Shown: positions 33,724 through 41,230 of the stretch, one piece after another
How positions within the stretch are numbered: position 1 is the first letter of the stretch
Layout of the letters: each line of letters opens with the position of its first letter
DNA from: Bacillota bacterium
GTDB taxonomy: Bacteria; Bacillota; Clostridia; Lachnospirales; Bianqueaceae
DNA length: 64,000 bases
Direction: 5' to 3'
Assembly (NCBI GenBank): GCA_017442535.1
Contig: JAFRZL010000010.1
Coordinates: 62,001-126,000, forward strand
The notes under the pieces: generated by a model
What the model was told of the DNA's origin: nothing
Database searches by the model: none
The model's input: the letters and a program-made list of their open reading frames with translations, nothing else
Program-made: the position numbers and the translations under genes

Positions 33724-34638
33724 ATGGATTATATGGTGAGAGCGACCGCCGCCGGCGGGCAGATACAGGCCTTTGCCTGCATGACCCGCGATACGGTGGA
33801 AGTGGCACGTACCCGGCATAATACGAGCCCCGTTGTGACGGCAGCGCTCGGCCGGACGCTGACAGCCGCGGCGATGATGGGCTGGAAGATGAAGGGCGAC
33901 AAGGATCAGCTGACGATCCGCATCGAGGGCAACGGCCCGATCGAACGCATCAACGTGGATGCCAATAACCGCGGTGAAGTCTGGGGCTTTGCCCTGAATC
34001 CACATATTGAGCTGCCGCCCAATAAACGAGGCCATCTGGACGTGGCCGGGGCGATAGGCCTGGGCGTCATGAGCATCATCCAGGACTTCGGCTTCGGCGA
34101 GCCCTATATCGGTACGACTCATCTGATCACCAGTGAGATCGCCGAGGACCTGACCTATTATTACACCGCTTCTGAGCAGATCCCCTCGGCCGTCGCCCTG
34201 GGCGTTCTGGTGGACACCGACTGCTCGGTCAAAGCCGCCGGCGGCTTCATGTTCCACATGATGCCCGGCGCCACCGACGAAACCGCCGCCCGCCTGGCCG
34301 ACAAGGTCATGGCCTTCCCTCCGCTCACGAGCTACCGGGCCGAAGGCCACACGCCCGAAGAGCTGCTGCAGGACATCCTGGGCGACCTGGATCCGCAGAT
34401 CATGGACAGCCAGGAGATATGCTTCCACTGCAACTGCAACCGCGAAAAAGTGACGCGTGCTTTACTCTCCATCGGCGAGGACGACCTGCGCGATCTGGCC
34501 GACGACGGCGAAGACGTGGAGCTCCGCTGCGACTGCTGCAACGAGCCCTACACCTTTACCTCTGAGGAACTGCGCGACCTGGCCGACGAAGCCGCCCGTA
34601 TCCGCGCGCTGAGGGCCTCGCTGGGGGAAGAGGAATAA
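33724..34638 (+). CDS. hslO: Redox-regulated chaperone Hsp33
   Basis: A ~304-residue cytosolic holdase chaperone activated by oxidation of its zinc centre. The N-terminus MDYMVRATAAGGQIQAFACM, the domain with MGWKMKGDKDQLTIRIEGNG and the C-terminal zinc site (CFHCNCNREKV, then LRCDCCNEPY) are all typical; CxC and CxxC motifs are intact. ATG 33724 has AGGAG eight bases upstream, chosen over GTG 33715. The last 39 bases of the gene are repeated exactly at 37865-37903, marking an insertion point immediately downstream. Confidence 0.94.
   Translation: MDYMVRATAAGGQIQAFACMTRDTVEVARTRHNTSPVVTAALGRTLTAAAMMGWKMKGDKDQLTIRIEGNGPIERINVDANNRGEVWGFALNPHIELPPNKRGHLDVAGAIGLGVMSIIQDFGFGEPYIGTTHLITSEIAEDLTYYYTASEQIPSAVALGVLVDTDCSVKAAGGFMFHMMPGATDETAARLADKVMAFPPLTSYRAEGHTPEELLQDILGDLDPQIMDSQEICFHCNCNREKVTRALLSIGEDDLRDLADDGEDVELRCDCCNEPYTFTSEELRDLADEAARIRALRASLGEEE
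34600..34638 (+). repeat. Direct repeat, left copy (3' end of hslO)
   Basis: These 39 bases, beginning ATCCGCGCGCTGAGG and ending with the hslO stop codon, are identical to 37865-37903. One mismatch upstream, the match continues for two more bases. The pair brackets ~3.2 kb of AT-richer DNA, as attL/attR would. Confidence 0.9.
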
Positions 34639-34870
34639 TTCAAAGTTGGTCAGAATTATTTATTCCGGATTACTGTGTTGTTAATATGTGTTGCTTGCGG
34701 CAGCGACTTTTCCGCGAGTATGTGTCATCACTGCATATTTGTCTAAAATGCGGCGATGGCACATTTTTGTTTTTCTATTGCTGTTGAGGACGGCAATTAT
34801 ATTCTCGAGATATGCTACACAGAAAAAACAGAGGCTATTTTCGCACGCTGTAAAAATGTCGAATTTAAAC

Positions 34871-34899
34871 TTGACATTTTGAATGCAAGGAACTATAAT
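34871..34899 (+). promoter_or_regulatory. Strong promoter of the protease cassette
   Basis: TTGACA, 17-nt spacer, TATAAT: a near-perfect sigma-A promoter ~110 nt before ATG 35010. The 371-base gap after hslO otherwise shows no convincing gene; its GC content drops sharply compared with hslO. Confidence 0.85.
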
Positions 34900-35009
34900 A
34901 AAATTGACTGGTGGATGTGGAAGACAAAAGATAGGAGGCACAAAGCCCCGCGGCTCTTTAGCTGTATTCCCATCTAATTAATGAAAGATTTGCAAAGGGG
35001 GCAACCAAA

Positions 35010-36227
35010 ATGAAAGAGATTCTTAGAAAAATTCTTGCAATAGTGCTCGCGTGCGTGTTGATGCTTGCGAATCCATGGAAACATTACACAGTCCGTGCTA
35101 GCGCTCCAGGCAACTATTGCTACACTCTTCCTAAAGATGTTCAGGAGAAAATGGCTGCACAAGAGCCGGCGATAGAAGCTTATATGGTTTTGACTTCTCT
35201 CTTTGGAATGACAGAATATGGAATTCCAAATTATCCTGACAACTATGCTGGTGAGTATATCGATGATTACAACCAATTAGTTTTGTTGGTGACGGACAGA
35301 ATGTGGTTTTTGTCCAGCGAATATGGCATGGCAGTTAAGGATATTCCCGTTATTGAAATCCAGGAAGTTGACTATTCCTATAAGGATCTTCAGGCATGCC
35401 GATGGGTCGTTCAGGAAGTAATAGATAAGAATATTACTGTTAATGCATTCGGCGTTGATATCCTATTAAATCGCTATTATATTGGCATTGAAGAATCTGA
35501 TTATAATGATAATTATGATGAGTTAATGCTTTATCAGGATTTTTATCCTGTGGTATTCGGGATAGAGAATAAAGGCTATGCAGACATGGCTCTTTATGGC
35601 GGATACAAAATAACCAAATCTAATAATGCTGGCAGTTCGATTGGTATTTGTGGCACCTATAACGGATCCAATGCTATTATAACATGTGGCCATGGTTATA
35701 GCACTTCAGACGCCGTTTTTCGAAGTGGCACTAATATTGGATCTGTTTCGTATCAGAGAGCGAATCAAAACGCGAATATTTGGCAGACTTATGTAACCGC
35801 ATCATTGGGAGATTTCTCAATTGTTACATTAAATAGTTCGGCATCTATTACTAATCGTGTTTATAGCTCTGGCGGAACCATTCCTATTACGGGCACATAT
35901 TCCTCCGTTCCTGTTAATACGGTTGTTTATAAATATGGATATGCGACCGGTTATTCATATGGAAGTGTCGTCGCTACAAGCATGAGCTTTAGTTATGGTT
36001 CTCCTCCAGGTTACTATATTGACGGATTATATAAAACGCTTCTGAATTACGGATCTATTGGTGCCGGAGATAGTGGTGGGCCTGTATGGCGTGTCAGTGG
36101 TTCTTCTAATTTGATTCATGGAATCGTAGACGCACATTCAGTCAATACTTCTACTGGAAACACATATATGTATTCAACGCCGATCTATTATGCAGTCAAT
36201 ATCGGTTTCTCGCCTAAACTAAACTAA
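35010..36227 (+). CDS. Secreted chymotrypsin-fold serine protease with N-terminal prodomain
   Basis: A 405-residue exported S1-type protease. Residues 1-31 are a signal peptide. Residues ~48-195 are a prodomain (IEAYMVLTSLFGMTEYGIPN, AGEYIDDYNQLVLLVT, EVDYSYKDL, LLNRYYIGIEE) related to the alpha-lytic/streptogrisin type. Residues ~205-405 form the protease: His228 in ITCGHGY, Asp268 in LGDFSIV, Ser355 in GAGDSGGPVW. The triad is complete; the catalytic His context TCGHG differs from the classic TAAHC and lacks its Cys. Two genes downstream a separate membrane-anchored copy of the prodomain is encoded. RBS AAGGGGG precedes ATG 35010. Substrate unknown. Confidence 0.85.
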   Translation: MKEILRKILAIVLACVLMLANPWKHYTVRASAPGNYCYTLPKDVQEKMAAQEPAIEAYMVLTSLFGMTEYGIPNYPDNYAGEYIDDYNQLVLLVTDRMWFLSSEYGMAVKDIPVIEIQEVDYSYKDLQACRWVVQEVIDKNITVNAFGVDILLNRYYIGIEESDYNDNYDELMLYQDFYPVVFGIENKGYADMALYGGYKITKSNNAGSSIGICGTYNGSNAIITCGHGYSTSDAVFRSGTNIGSVSYQRANQNANIWQTYVTASLGDFSIVTLNSSASITNRVYSSGGTIPITGTYSSVPVNTVVYKYGYATGYSYGSVVATSMSFSYGSPPGYYIDGLYKTLLNYGSIGAGDSGGPVWRVSGSSNLIHGIVDAHSVNTSTGNTYMYSTPIYYAVNIGFSPKLN

Positions 36228-36237
36228 TGGGAAAAAC

Positions 36238-37080
36238 ATGAAAAAACGATTACTTATAATAGCGGACATTCTAGTTGCCGCCTGTCTGGGATGCTGTTTA
36301 TGGTTCGGCTCCCTGAATCAGGAGTTCAGGAATTTTCTTACAAAAAGTGCAATCAATATGGATTTGTCTCTTCCTGTAGGCACGGATTCTTCGGCAGATT
36401 ATCTCCAAAAGCTCGCCACAGCATCGGGAGAGCACGTAGCTTTAAGCGATCTGTATTTTGAATATTTGCCATATTATCAGCAGCCTTCTTCGGAAGAGAT
36501 AGAGAGTCTGGAAACTCCGGTCGAGCTCTCCTATTATGCGAGACCGGGGGACTCCGAGCCTGTGTATGTCATTCCCAAAGGCACCAAAATAGTCATCACG
36601 ACTCTATACGGAGGCTATGGGTATAATTCTTTTCCCACCGCCGAACGCGGCTGGCGGGTGGCGCATCCATTTATTAGTGAGGGTGGAGGAGAAGAACGGC
36701 AAGGGCCCTATTATATCCGCACGAAGGACTTACGCGCGTTAGTGAATTATTATCTGCATAACTGCCAGCCGGTATTGGGTGATCGATGGTCGCAGTATTC
36801 CTATTGGGATCTGATCAGTGGACAAATCGCTACAACCGGCATCTCCCTTTCAAAGAGGGCAGCCGCACATTATTTGCTTGTGTCGAATGATGTGAATCTT
36901 CTTGCGTTAAGGATCTTTCGTTCCAAGGACCTGTTTTATCCGGTCCCGGCCTTATGGGTCACGATATTCCTGTGTATCGTGTTTGCAGCAGCCAACGTAA
37001 CCGCACTGATGCTGCGGATACGTAATAAAAGACACAATAAGTGTGAAAACAAGATGGAAAAGGAGGAAGGACTAAAATGA
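36238..37080 (+). CDS. Unknown membrane protein with N- and C-terminal anchors
   Basis: A 280-residue protein with a membrane segment at residues ~5-25 (LLIIADILVAACLGCCLWF), an extracellular middle part, and a second segment at ~235-260 (LWVTIFLCIVFAAANVTALM) before a short basic/acidic tail. The centre (residues ~98-160, PVYVIPKGTKIVITTLYGGY, then FPTAERGWRVAHPF) has an SH3-like look. A second, truncated copy of this region plus membrane segment occurs at 44105-44432. It is spaced 10 bases from the protease gene and overlaps the orphan prodomain gene by four bases, so all three are one operon. No function recognised. Confidence 0.7.
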   Translation: MKKRLLIIADILVAACLGCCLWFGSLNQEFRNFLTKSAINMDLSLPVGTDSSADYLQKLATASGEHVALSDLYFEYLPYYQQPSSEEIESLETPVELSYYARPGDSEPVYVIPKGTKIVITTLYGGYGYNSFPTAERGWRVAHPFISEGGGEERQGPYYIRTKDLRALVNYYLHNCQPVLGDRWSQYSYWDLISGQIATTGISLSKRAAAHYLLVSNDVNLLALRIFRSKDLFYPVPALWVTIFLCIVFAAANVTALMLRIRNKRHNKCENKMEKEEGLK

Positions 37081-37844
37081 ATTTTGTAAAACACAGAATA
37101 CTTGTTTTGCTTGCAGTTGTATTTCTGTGTACTGTGTTTTTGGGGGAACCTGTTGTCAGTGCGCAGGAAGAAAGCGGTGGGGCAGAAAGCTTTTTCGATG
37201 AGCTCCCCTCAGAAGCATATGATTTGGCGGCCAAGCAGGATGCCGCGCTGGAAGCGTATGATGCGATTGTTTCACAATTCGGCATGTCTCCCACCGGAGT
37301 CCCCGACTATCCGGATTTTTGGGCCGGGGAGTATATTGATGACGATAACCGGCTCGTTGTGCTTGTCACCAGTCTGGAAGCGCTTCAAAAAAGTCCGTAT
37401 TATGCCGTGATCGAGAATAATCCGGTTGTTGTTGTCCGGGAGGTTGCCCATTCCTATAAGGAACTGGTCGAACTGCGCCAGGTTGCGGCCGAACTTGCCG
37501 AAAAAGGGATTATTGCTGTTTCTTCCTATGTGGATGTCATCCGGAACCGCTTCATCATCGGTATCAGCGAAGCAGATCTGACCCGGCATGCGGCCACACT
37601 GGAGGCGCTGTCCCAGCAGTACCCGATCATCTTTGAAGCAGAACAGGCCGGCATTGCTCTGGCAGCGACGTCTACCACGGGTAGCCTTCAGGCGGAGGAA
37701 ACCTCGCATACATCTAAGAGCAGCCCGATCCTTCTGATTGTTGCAGGCTGCCTCGCCGTAGTGGCTGCTGGAATTTTCGTCTATGCAAGGCAGAAAAAGG
37801 CAAACACTGTATATAGCAGCACATCTAAAGGATCTATTAATTAA
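37077..37844 (+). CDS. Stand-alone, membrane-anchored protease prodomain
   Basis: A 255-residue protein: signal peptide (1-29), then residues ~50-195 homologous to the prodomain of the protease at 35010 (shared blocks FGM..TGVPDYPD.WAGEYIDD, LVVLVTS, EVAHSYKEL, NRFIIGISE), and a C-terminal membrane segment (SPILLIVAGCLAVVAAGIFVY) with a basic tail. There is no protease domain. Its role is inferred: prodomains of this class fold and inhibit their protease, so a cell-bound copy could be an immunity-like inhibitor or a chaperone in trans. Translationally coupled (ATGA overlap) to the upstream gene. Better GC match to the host than the protease gene. Confidence 0.8.
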   Translation: MNFVKHRILVLLAVVFLCTVFLGEPVVSAQEESGGAESFFDELPSEAYDLAAKQDAALEAYDAIVSQFGMSPTGVPDYPDFWAGEYIDDDNRLVVLVTSLEALQKSPYYAVIENNPVVVVREVAHSYKELVELRQVAAELAEKGIIAVSSYVDVIRNRFIIGISEADLTRHAATLEALSQQYPIIFEAEQAGIALAATSTTGSLQAEETSHTSKSSPILLIVAGCLAVVAAGIFVYARQKKANTVYSSTSKGSIN

Positions 37845-37864
37845 TTTGCCAGATGATTGCTCGC

Positions 37865-37903
37865 ATCCGCGCGCTGAGGGCCTCGCTGGGGGAAGAGGAA
37901 TAA
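37865..37903 (+). repeat. Direct repeat, right copy (hslO 3' end duplicate)
   Basis: Exact 39-base copy of the hslO 3' end including its TAA, without any upstream hslO sequence. It closes the protease cassette. Confidence 0.9.
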
Positions 37904-37920
37904 AATAATAGTATTATAAT

Positions 37921-37969
37921 GTGCCGGAACCGCGTTTTCAGAGGGGAAAAAGCAGTTCCGGCACATTTT
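37921..37969 (+). terminator. Repeated terminator hairpin T1
   Basis: GTGCCGGAACCGC ... GCAGTTCCGGCAC followed by ATTTTGT. The same hairpin recurs at 39750, 41180 and 44054. With the promoter behind it, it fills the 299-base gap 37845-38143, which has no other gene. Confidence 0.8.
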
Positions 37970-37971
37970 GT

Positions 37972-38009
37972 GTTAGATGATTGAATATAAAAGAGCATTA
38001 TGCTATGCT
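37972..38009 (+). promoter_or_regulatory. Repeated promoter P1 with GTTAGA box
   Basis: Box GTTAGATGA abuts the -35 TTGAAT; a 17-nt spacer ends in the extended -10 element TGC-TATGCT. The same arrangement recurs upstream of 39871, 40370 and 41301. Confidence 0.7.
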
Positions 38010-38143
38010 TGGTATAATAAATAAAGAGAGAGGTGATGCTTCCAAACAACAGAGGATAATAAACACCAATGGATACTTGTATTATCAGTTCAGAGCTTAA
38101 GAATCAGGCGCTTTATTTCATGAAGGACGGGAGGAATTTAATC

Positions 38144-38881
38144 ATGCTTCACAAACTATTATCTAAACTGCTGCTGTTAGTGCTGGTTTTCAGCTGGTCT
38201 CCTTAATCAAGTGGAGATGCTTTTATAAGCGAAGCAAAGAATACAAGTACAATTAGTGAGATGAAAGGTGTTATGAATTCATCGACGTATATTAGACTAA
38301 TTCACGATTCAAGTACAGACATCCCCTCAGCCAATAGCAGTATAGCTTACTATTTTTCATATAATGGATACACAAATATTATGAGCCATACGGCCACAGG
38401 AGCAGCTACGGTACATGGGTATTTTGCTACCGCAAAACTAATCCATATTTGCGGGCATGGATTTCCGGGTGGAATACACTGCTATAATGGTACATCCATC
38501 TCAGCACAGGGGTCCAGCACAAGTACAAACAAACCATTAAGCTCATATGGATCTTCTGGGCTTACAAACGTTAAATTTGCCTTCTTTTCCGGATGCAAGA
38601 CAGCCAGATGGGATTCGACATTTGGAGATCTTGATGATTATGCTTACTATACATTAGGCATTCATGGAACGCTCGCTTTTTATTCGAATGTATACTATAC
38701 CACTGGAAATAGTTATGTTGGTTTGCCTCTTTACAATAAGCTGGTATACGACTATCTTCTGTATGATAATTACACATTGACAGAGGCGACAGCGGCAGCC
38801 AGACTGGGAGTAATTCAAGCTGGGAATGATGATGCGGGCACGTATTCAATACGTATCCACGGATCATTTTCGTTATCATAA
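38144..38881 (+). pseudogene. Secreted clan-CD (caspase/CHAT-like) peptidase with in-frame stop
   Basis: ATG 38144 (RBS GGGAGG nine bases upstream) opens a signal peptide (MLHKLLSKLLLLVLVFSWSP), but codon 21 is TAA (38204-38206). The same frame then continues without stop to 38881. The downstream part has the clan-CD pattern: a strand ending in His-Gly, LIHICGHGFPGG, and ~40 residues later a strand ending in Cys, VKFAFFSGCKTARW, then helical segments (LPLYNKLVYDYLLYDN, LTEATAAARLGVIQAG). Unless read through or internally started at 38261, the protein cannot be exported. The body of the frame otherwise looks intact, so the nonsense change appears recent, or it is a sequence error. Confidence 0.65.
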
Positions 38882-38904
38882 ACACTAAAAAAGGAGTGAT
38901 TGAA

Positions 38905-39708
38905 ATGAAGAAAACACACCTGATAATCATTGCAACCATCCTTCTCACAGCAGGTATCATTATATCTATCGGCTTTGCTTCAAACAAGAGCTATGTATTC
39001 CCTGAATCGATAAAGGGTATAACAGGAGAAACTGCGAAGTTCCAGCATACGATCGGTTCCGAGGATCCCACAGTTCTGGAAGCTTACATCGGAGATGGGC
39101 TTTATGAGGACGACCGATATCTTTATGCGGTAGATCGGAAGGAGGGATATATTAAGTTCCTGAAACTGAAGCACTCAGAAGACTGGGATGCGATAGTCAA
39201 GGATACTGAGCAGTCATTGTCCGAGGAAGAAGTTTCCAATCTCGCAATCCGGCACACGAGAGACATCTTAGGGACGTATTTGAATAATAAAAGCGAGCTA
39301 AGCACCATAGTAAAGGATGGGGAGTACTATTCTATTGAGATTATTGAATATCTGAACGGGAAGCCGACCGGCATCTCTGTCCCGACCATCATGATTTCAC
39401 ATAATGGACAGGTGTTAATTGCGATGTTTCGCGTAGCTCGCGCAAATTCGAATAAAACACCCATTTCCAAAGAGGATGCAGAGAATACAGCCATTGAAGC
39501 ATTTATTAGCTGGTCACAAAACCCTGTCGAATCCGTCAAAGTGAGCCGGGAAGAGCAGTCGCTGCTGCGAACCAATCAAAAAGGCAGAATGGAATGGAAA
39601 GTCTACTTAAGCTTTGTGGATCCTAATCTTCCCAGCCTTGAGAGAACAGCAATGGTCAGGCTTGATGCAATCACCGGCAAATTGATTGAAGTCATGCTGT
39701 CTGCATAA
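38905..39708 (+). CDS. Membrane-anchored protein with tandem PepSY-like domains
   Basis: A 267-residue protein with an N-terminal signal anchor (THLIIIATILLTAGIIISIGF) and an extracellular part. The second half contains two PepSY-like units: SEEEVSNLAIRHTRDILGTY ... SVPTIMISHNGQVL, and SKEDAENTAIEAFISW ... EWKVYLSFVDPNLPS ... VRLDAITGKLIEVML. PepSY domains occur in M4 protease propeptides and are thought to inhibit peptidases. The last domain is present again at 39969-40218 and 40919-41138. RBS AAAGGAG eight bases before ATG 38905. It lies 23 bases after the clan-CD gene, so the two are likely cotranscribed from P1. Confidence 0.72.
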   Translation: MKKTHLIIIATILLTAGIIISIGFASNKSYVFPESIKGITGETAKFQHTIGSEDPTVLEAYIGDGLYEDDRYLYAVDRKEGYIKFLKLKHSEDWDAIVKDTEQSLSEEEVSNLAIRHTRDILGTYLNNKSELSTIVKDGEYYSIEIIEYLNGKPTGISVPTIMISHNGQVLIAMFRVARANSNKTPISKEDAENTAIEAFISWSQNPVESVKVSREEQSLLRTNQKGRMEWKVYLSFVDPNLPSLERTAMVRLDAITGKLIEVMLSA

Positions 39709-39749
39709 AGTTTTTTTGATAAGGGACCGTCGGTTATCGGTATTTGTAT

Positions 39750-39795
39750 GTGCCGGAACTGTTTTTTCTCCGAAAATTGCAGTTCCGGCACAGTT
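39750..39795 (+). terminator. Repeated terminator hairpin T2
   Basis: GTGCCGGAACTG ... GCAGTTCCGGCAC with a short T-run after the stem; near-copy of T1, T3 and T4. Confidence 0.78.
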
Positions 39796-39798
39796 TAA

Positions 39799-39836
39799 GT
39801 TAGAGGATTGTAAGTTGAGAAATAGTATGCTATACT
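39799..39836 (+). promoter_or_regulatory. Repeated promoter P2 with GTTAGA box
   Basis: GTTAGAGGA box, -35 TTGTAA, 17-nt spacer, extended -10 TGC-TATACT (39831-39836), and RBS GGGGGAGGAGG shortly after. Confidence 0.72.
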
Positions 39837-39870
39837 TAGATAAACAAACAAGGGGGAGGAGGAACTCAAA

Positions 39871-40218
39871 ATGCGCAAACCTATGATCATCATTGTTCCC
39901 GCAGTCATTCTTCTGATCGCGGCGGTCGTTCTTCTGGCATCTATCGGCTGGGGAACGACTGACTTGTCCCCAATTTCCAAAGAGGACGCAGAGAATACAG
40001 CCATTGAAGCATTTATTAACTGGGCAAAGAATCCTGTCGAATCCGTCAAAGTGAGCCAGGAAGAGCAGTCGCTGCTGCGAACCAATCAAAAAGGCAGAAT
40101 GGAATGGAAAGTCTACTTAAGCTTTGTGGATCCTAATCTTCCCAGCCTTGAGAGAACAGCAATCGTCAGACTTGACGCAATCACCGGCAAACTGATTGAA
40201 GTCATGCTGTCGGCATAA
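39871..40218 (+). CDS. Chimeric small PepSY protein
   Basis: A 115-residue protein: membrane anchor (MIIIVPAVILLIAAVVLLAS) plus one PepSY-like domain (SKEDAENTAIEAFINW ... VRLDAITGKLIEVML). The first 89 bases (39871-39959) are identical to the start of the gene at 41301, while the remainder is nearly identical to the 3' end of the gene at 38905. It is therefore a fusion of modules from its two neighbours. It has its own promoter P2 and a good RBS, so it is probably expressed. The role as peptidase inhibitor is inferred from PepSY. Confidence 0.75.
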   Translation: MRKPMIIIVPAVILLIAAVVLLASIGWGTTDLSPISKEDAENTAIEAFINWAKNPVESVKVSQEEQSLLRTNQKGRMEWKVYLSFVDPNLPSLERTAIVRLDAITGKLIEVMLSA

Positions 40219-40250
40219 AGCGCACTTGATAAGGTGTTTGGGTTTGTGAT

Positions 40251-40285
40251 AGAAGATGGAATGTGGAGAAGGATTATGCTATGAT
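40251..40285 (+). promoter_or_regulatory. Repeated promoter P4 (divergent copy)
   Basis: Box GATAGAAGA abutting TGGAAT, 17-nt spacer, extended -10 TGC-TATGAT. No terminator copy precedes it, unlike P1-P3. Confidence 0.6.
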
Positions 40286-40369
40286 TAGATTAACAAAAAG
40301 GAGAGGATGCTTTTATTAGGGCATGAACTGTCAGATTATTCTGAGCGAATAAAAAGGGGGATTTTCATT

Positions 40370-40624
40370 ATGAAAAAAGCACTTGCATTTTTCATGGCAA
40401 TGGTTTTAGCTATGACAGCAGTTAGCATTACTGCTTCTGCTAAGCAAAATGAGGAACAGATGGAGAATACTTATGACATCTGTTTGGCCTCAGAAGACAA
40501 TGAACATCATTCTTGTGAATATGTTGTACATCAAGGCAAGAAGGATGAATATAGGATATTTGTGGATATTGACAAGAATACTGTGACTATGGTTTATCAA
40601 GACAATGCGCTGGGGAGAACGTAA
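40370..40624 (+). CDS. Small secreted protein, unknown
   Basis: An 84-residue exported protein: signal peptide MKKALAFFMAMVLAMTAVSITASA, then an acidic mature part with NTYDICLASEDNEHHSCEYV and a C-terminal strand YRIFVDIDKNTVTMVYQDN. It contains two Cys that could form a disulfide. RBS GGGGG precedes ATG 40370. Its stop is followed at once by the ATG of the next gene (TAAATG), so a secreted/membrane pair is made together. No family recognised. Confidence 0.6.
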   Translation: MKKALAFFMAMVLAMTAVSITASAKQNEEQMENTYDICLASEDNEHHSCEYVVHQGKKDEYRIFVDIDKNTVTMVYQDNALGRT

Positions 40625-40912
40625 ATGGGTGGAGCAATATTCGGGCTATTTATGGCCATCATTGATTTGTTCGATTTCTTCCCCAACCTAAAAATGAGTG
40701 CTGCTATCCGAAAAAAAATGCGACGATACCGAGTGATAGGATGGATGGTGTTCACTATTTCTTCAGGAGCTGTATGGTATTACGAAAGGATACTTGGGAA
40801 TAAGCTTTCACCACAAATAATTGTATTACTATGTATTCTGTATGGGATAGTTGCCCTGACACAATGGTTGATCTCTTGGCATTTCCTACAAATTAGCAAA
40901 CAGGAACAATAA
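40625..40912 (+). CDS. Small membrane protein, unknown
   Basis: A 95-residue protein with three membrane segments: residues ~2-20 (GAIFGLFMAIIDLFDFF), ~38-55 (VIGWMVFTISSGAVWYY) and ~63-86 (IIVLLCILYGIVALTQWLIS), joined by a basic loop (RKKMRRYR). Start directly abuts the stop of the secreted protein gene upstream. The pair (small secreted protein, small membrane protein) recalls a toxin/immunity or signal/export pair, but no homology supports a specific role. Confidence 0.55.
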   Translation: MGGAIFGLFMAIIDLFDFFPNLKMSAAIRKKMRRYRVIGWMVFTISSGAVWYYERILGNKLSPQIIVLLCILYGIVALTQWLISWHFLQISKQEQ

Positions 40913-40918
40913 CCTAAA

Positions 40919-41138
40919 CGCGATTGAAGCGTTCACTAACTGGTCCGAGAAGCCGGTCGAATCCGTCAAAGTCAGTCAGAAAGAACCTTCCCAGCTTCGA
41001 ACCAATCAGAAGGGTCGAATGGAGTGGAAAGTTTATTTAACCTTTGGAGATCCTAATCTTCCCGGTGTCGAGAGGTCGGCAATCGTCAGGCTTGACGCAA
41101 TCACCGGCAAACTGATTGAAGTCATGCTGTCGGCATAA
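40919..41138 (+). pseudogene. PepSY domain remnant (5'-truncated)
   Basis: A start-less third copy of the PepSY-like domain, readable as AIEAFTNWSEKPVESVKVSQ ... GRMEWKVYLTFGDPNLPGVE ... VRLDAITGKLIEVMLSA and ending at TAA 41136-41138. It begins seven bases after the stop of the membrane protein gene. The secreted/membrane pair with promoter P4 appears to have replaced its 5' part. Confidence 0.8.
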
Positions 41139-41179
41139 AGCTCTCCTGATAAGGGATCTGAGTTTATCGAAATCCGAAT

Positions 41180-41230
41180 GTGCCGGAACCGCGTGTTTTC
41201 CTTGAAAACTGCAGTTTCGGCACAGTTTTT
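41180..41230 (+). terminator. Repeated terminator hairpin T3
   Basis: GTGCCGGAACCGC ... GCAGTTTCGGCAC followed by AGTTTTTG; third copy. Confidence 0.78.

Noticed and set aside
34915-34977. 20-codon frame (MWKTKDRRHKAPRLFSCIPI) downstream of the protease promoter as an AgrD-like pheromone precursor
   Set aside because: It lacks the charged C-terminal tail and ring length of AgrD peptides, has a poor RBS, and no AgrB is nearby.
34600-37903. Insertion sequence or transposon
   Set aside because: No transposase, terminal inverted repeats or short target duplication; the 39-bp repeats derive from hslO itself.
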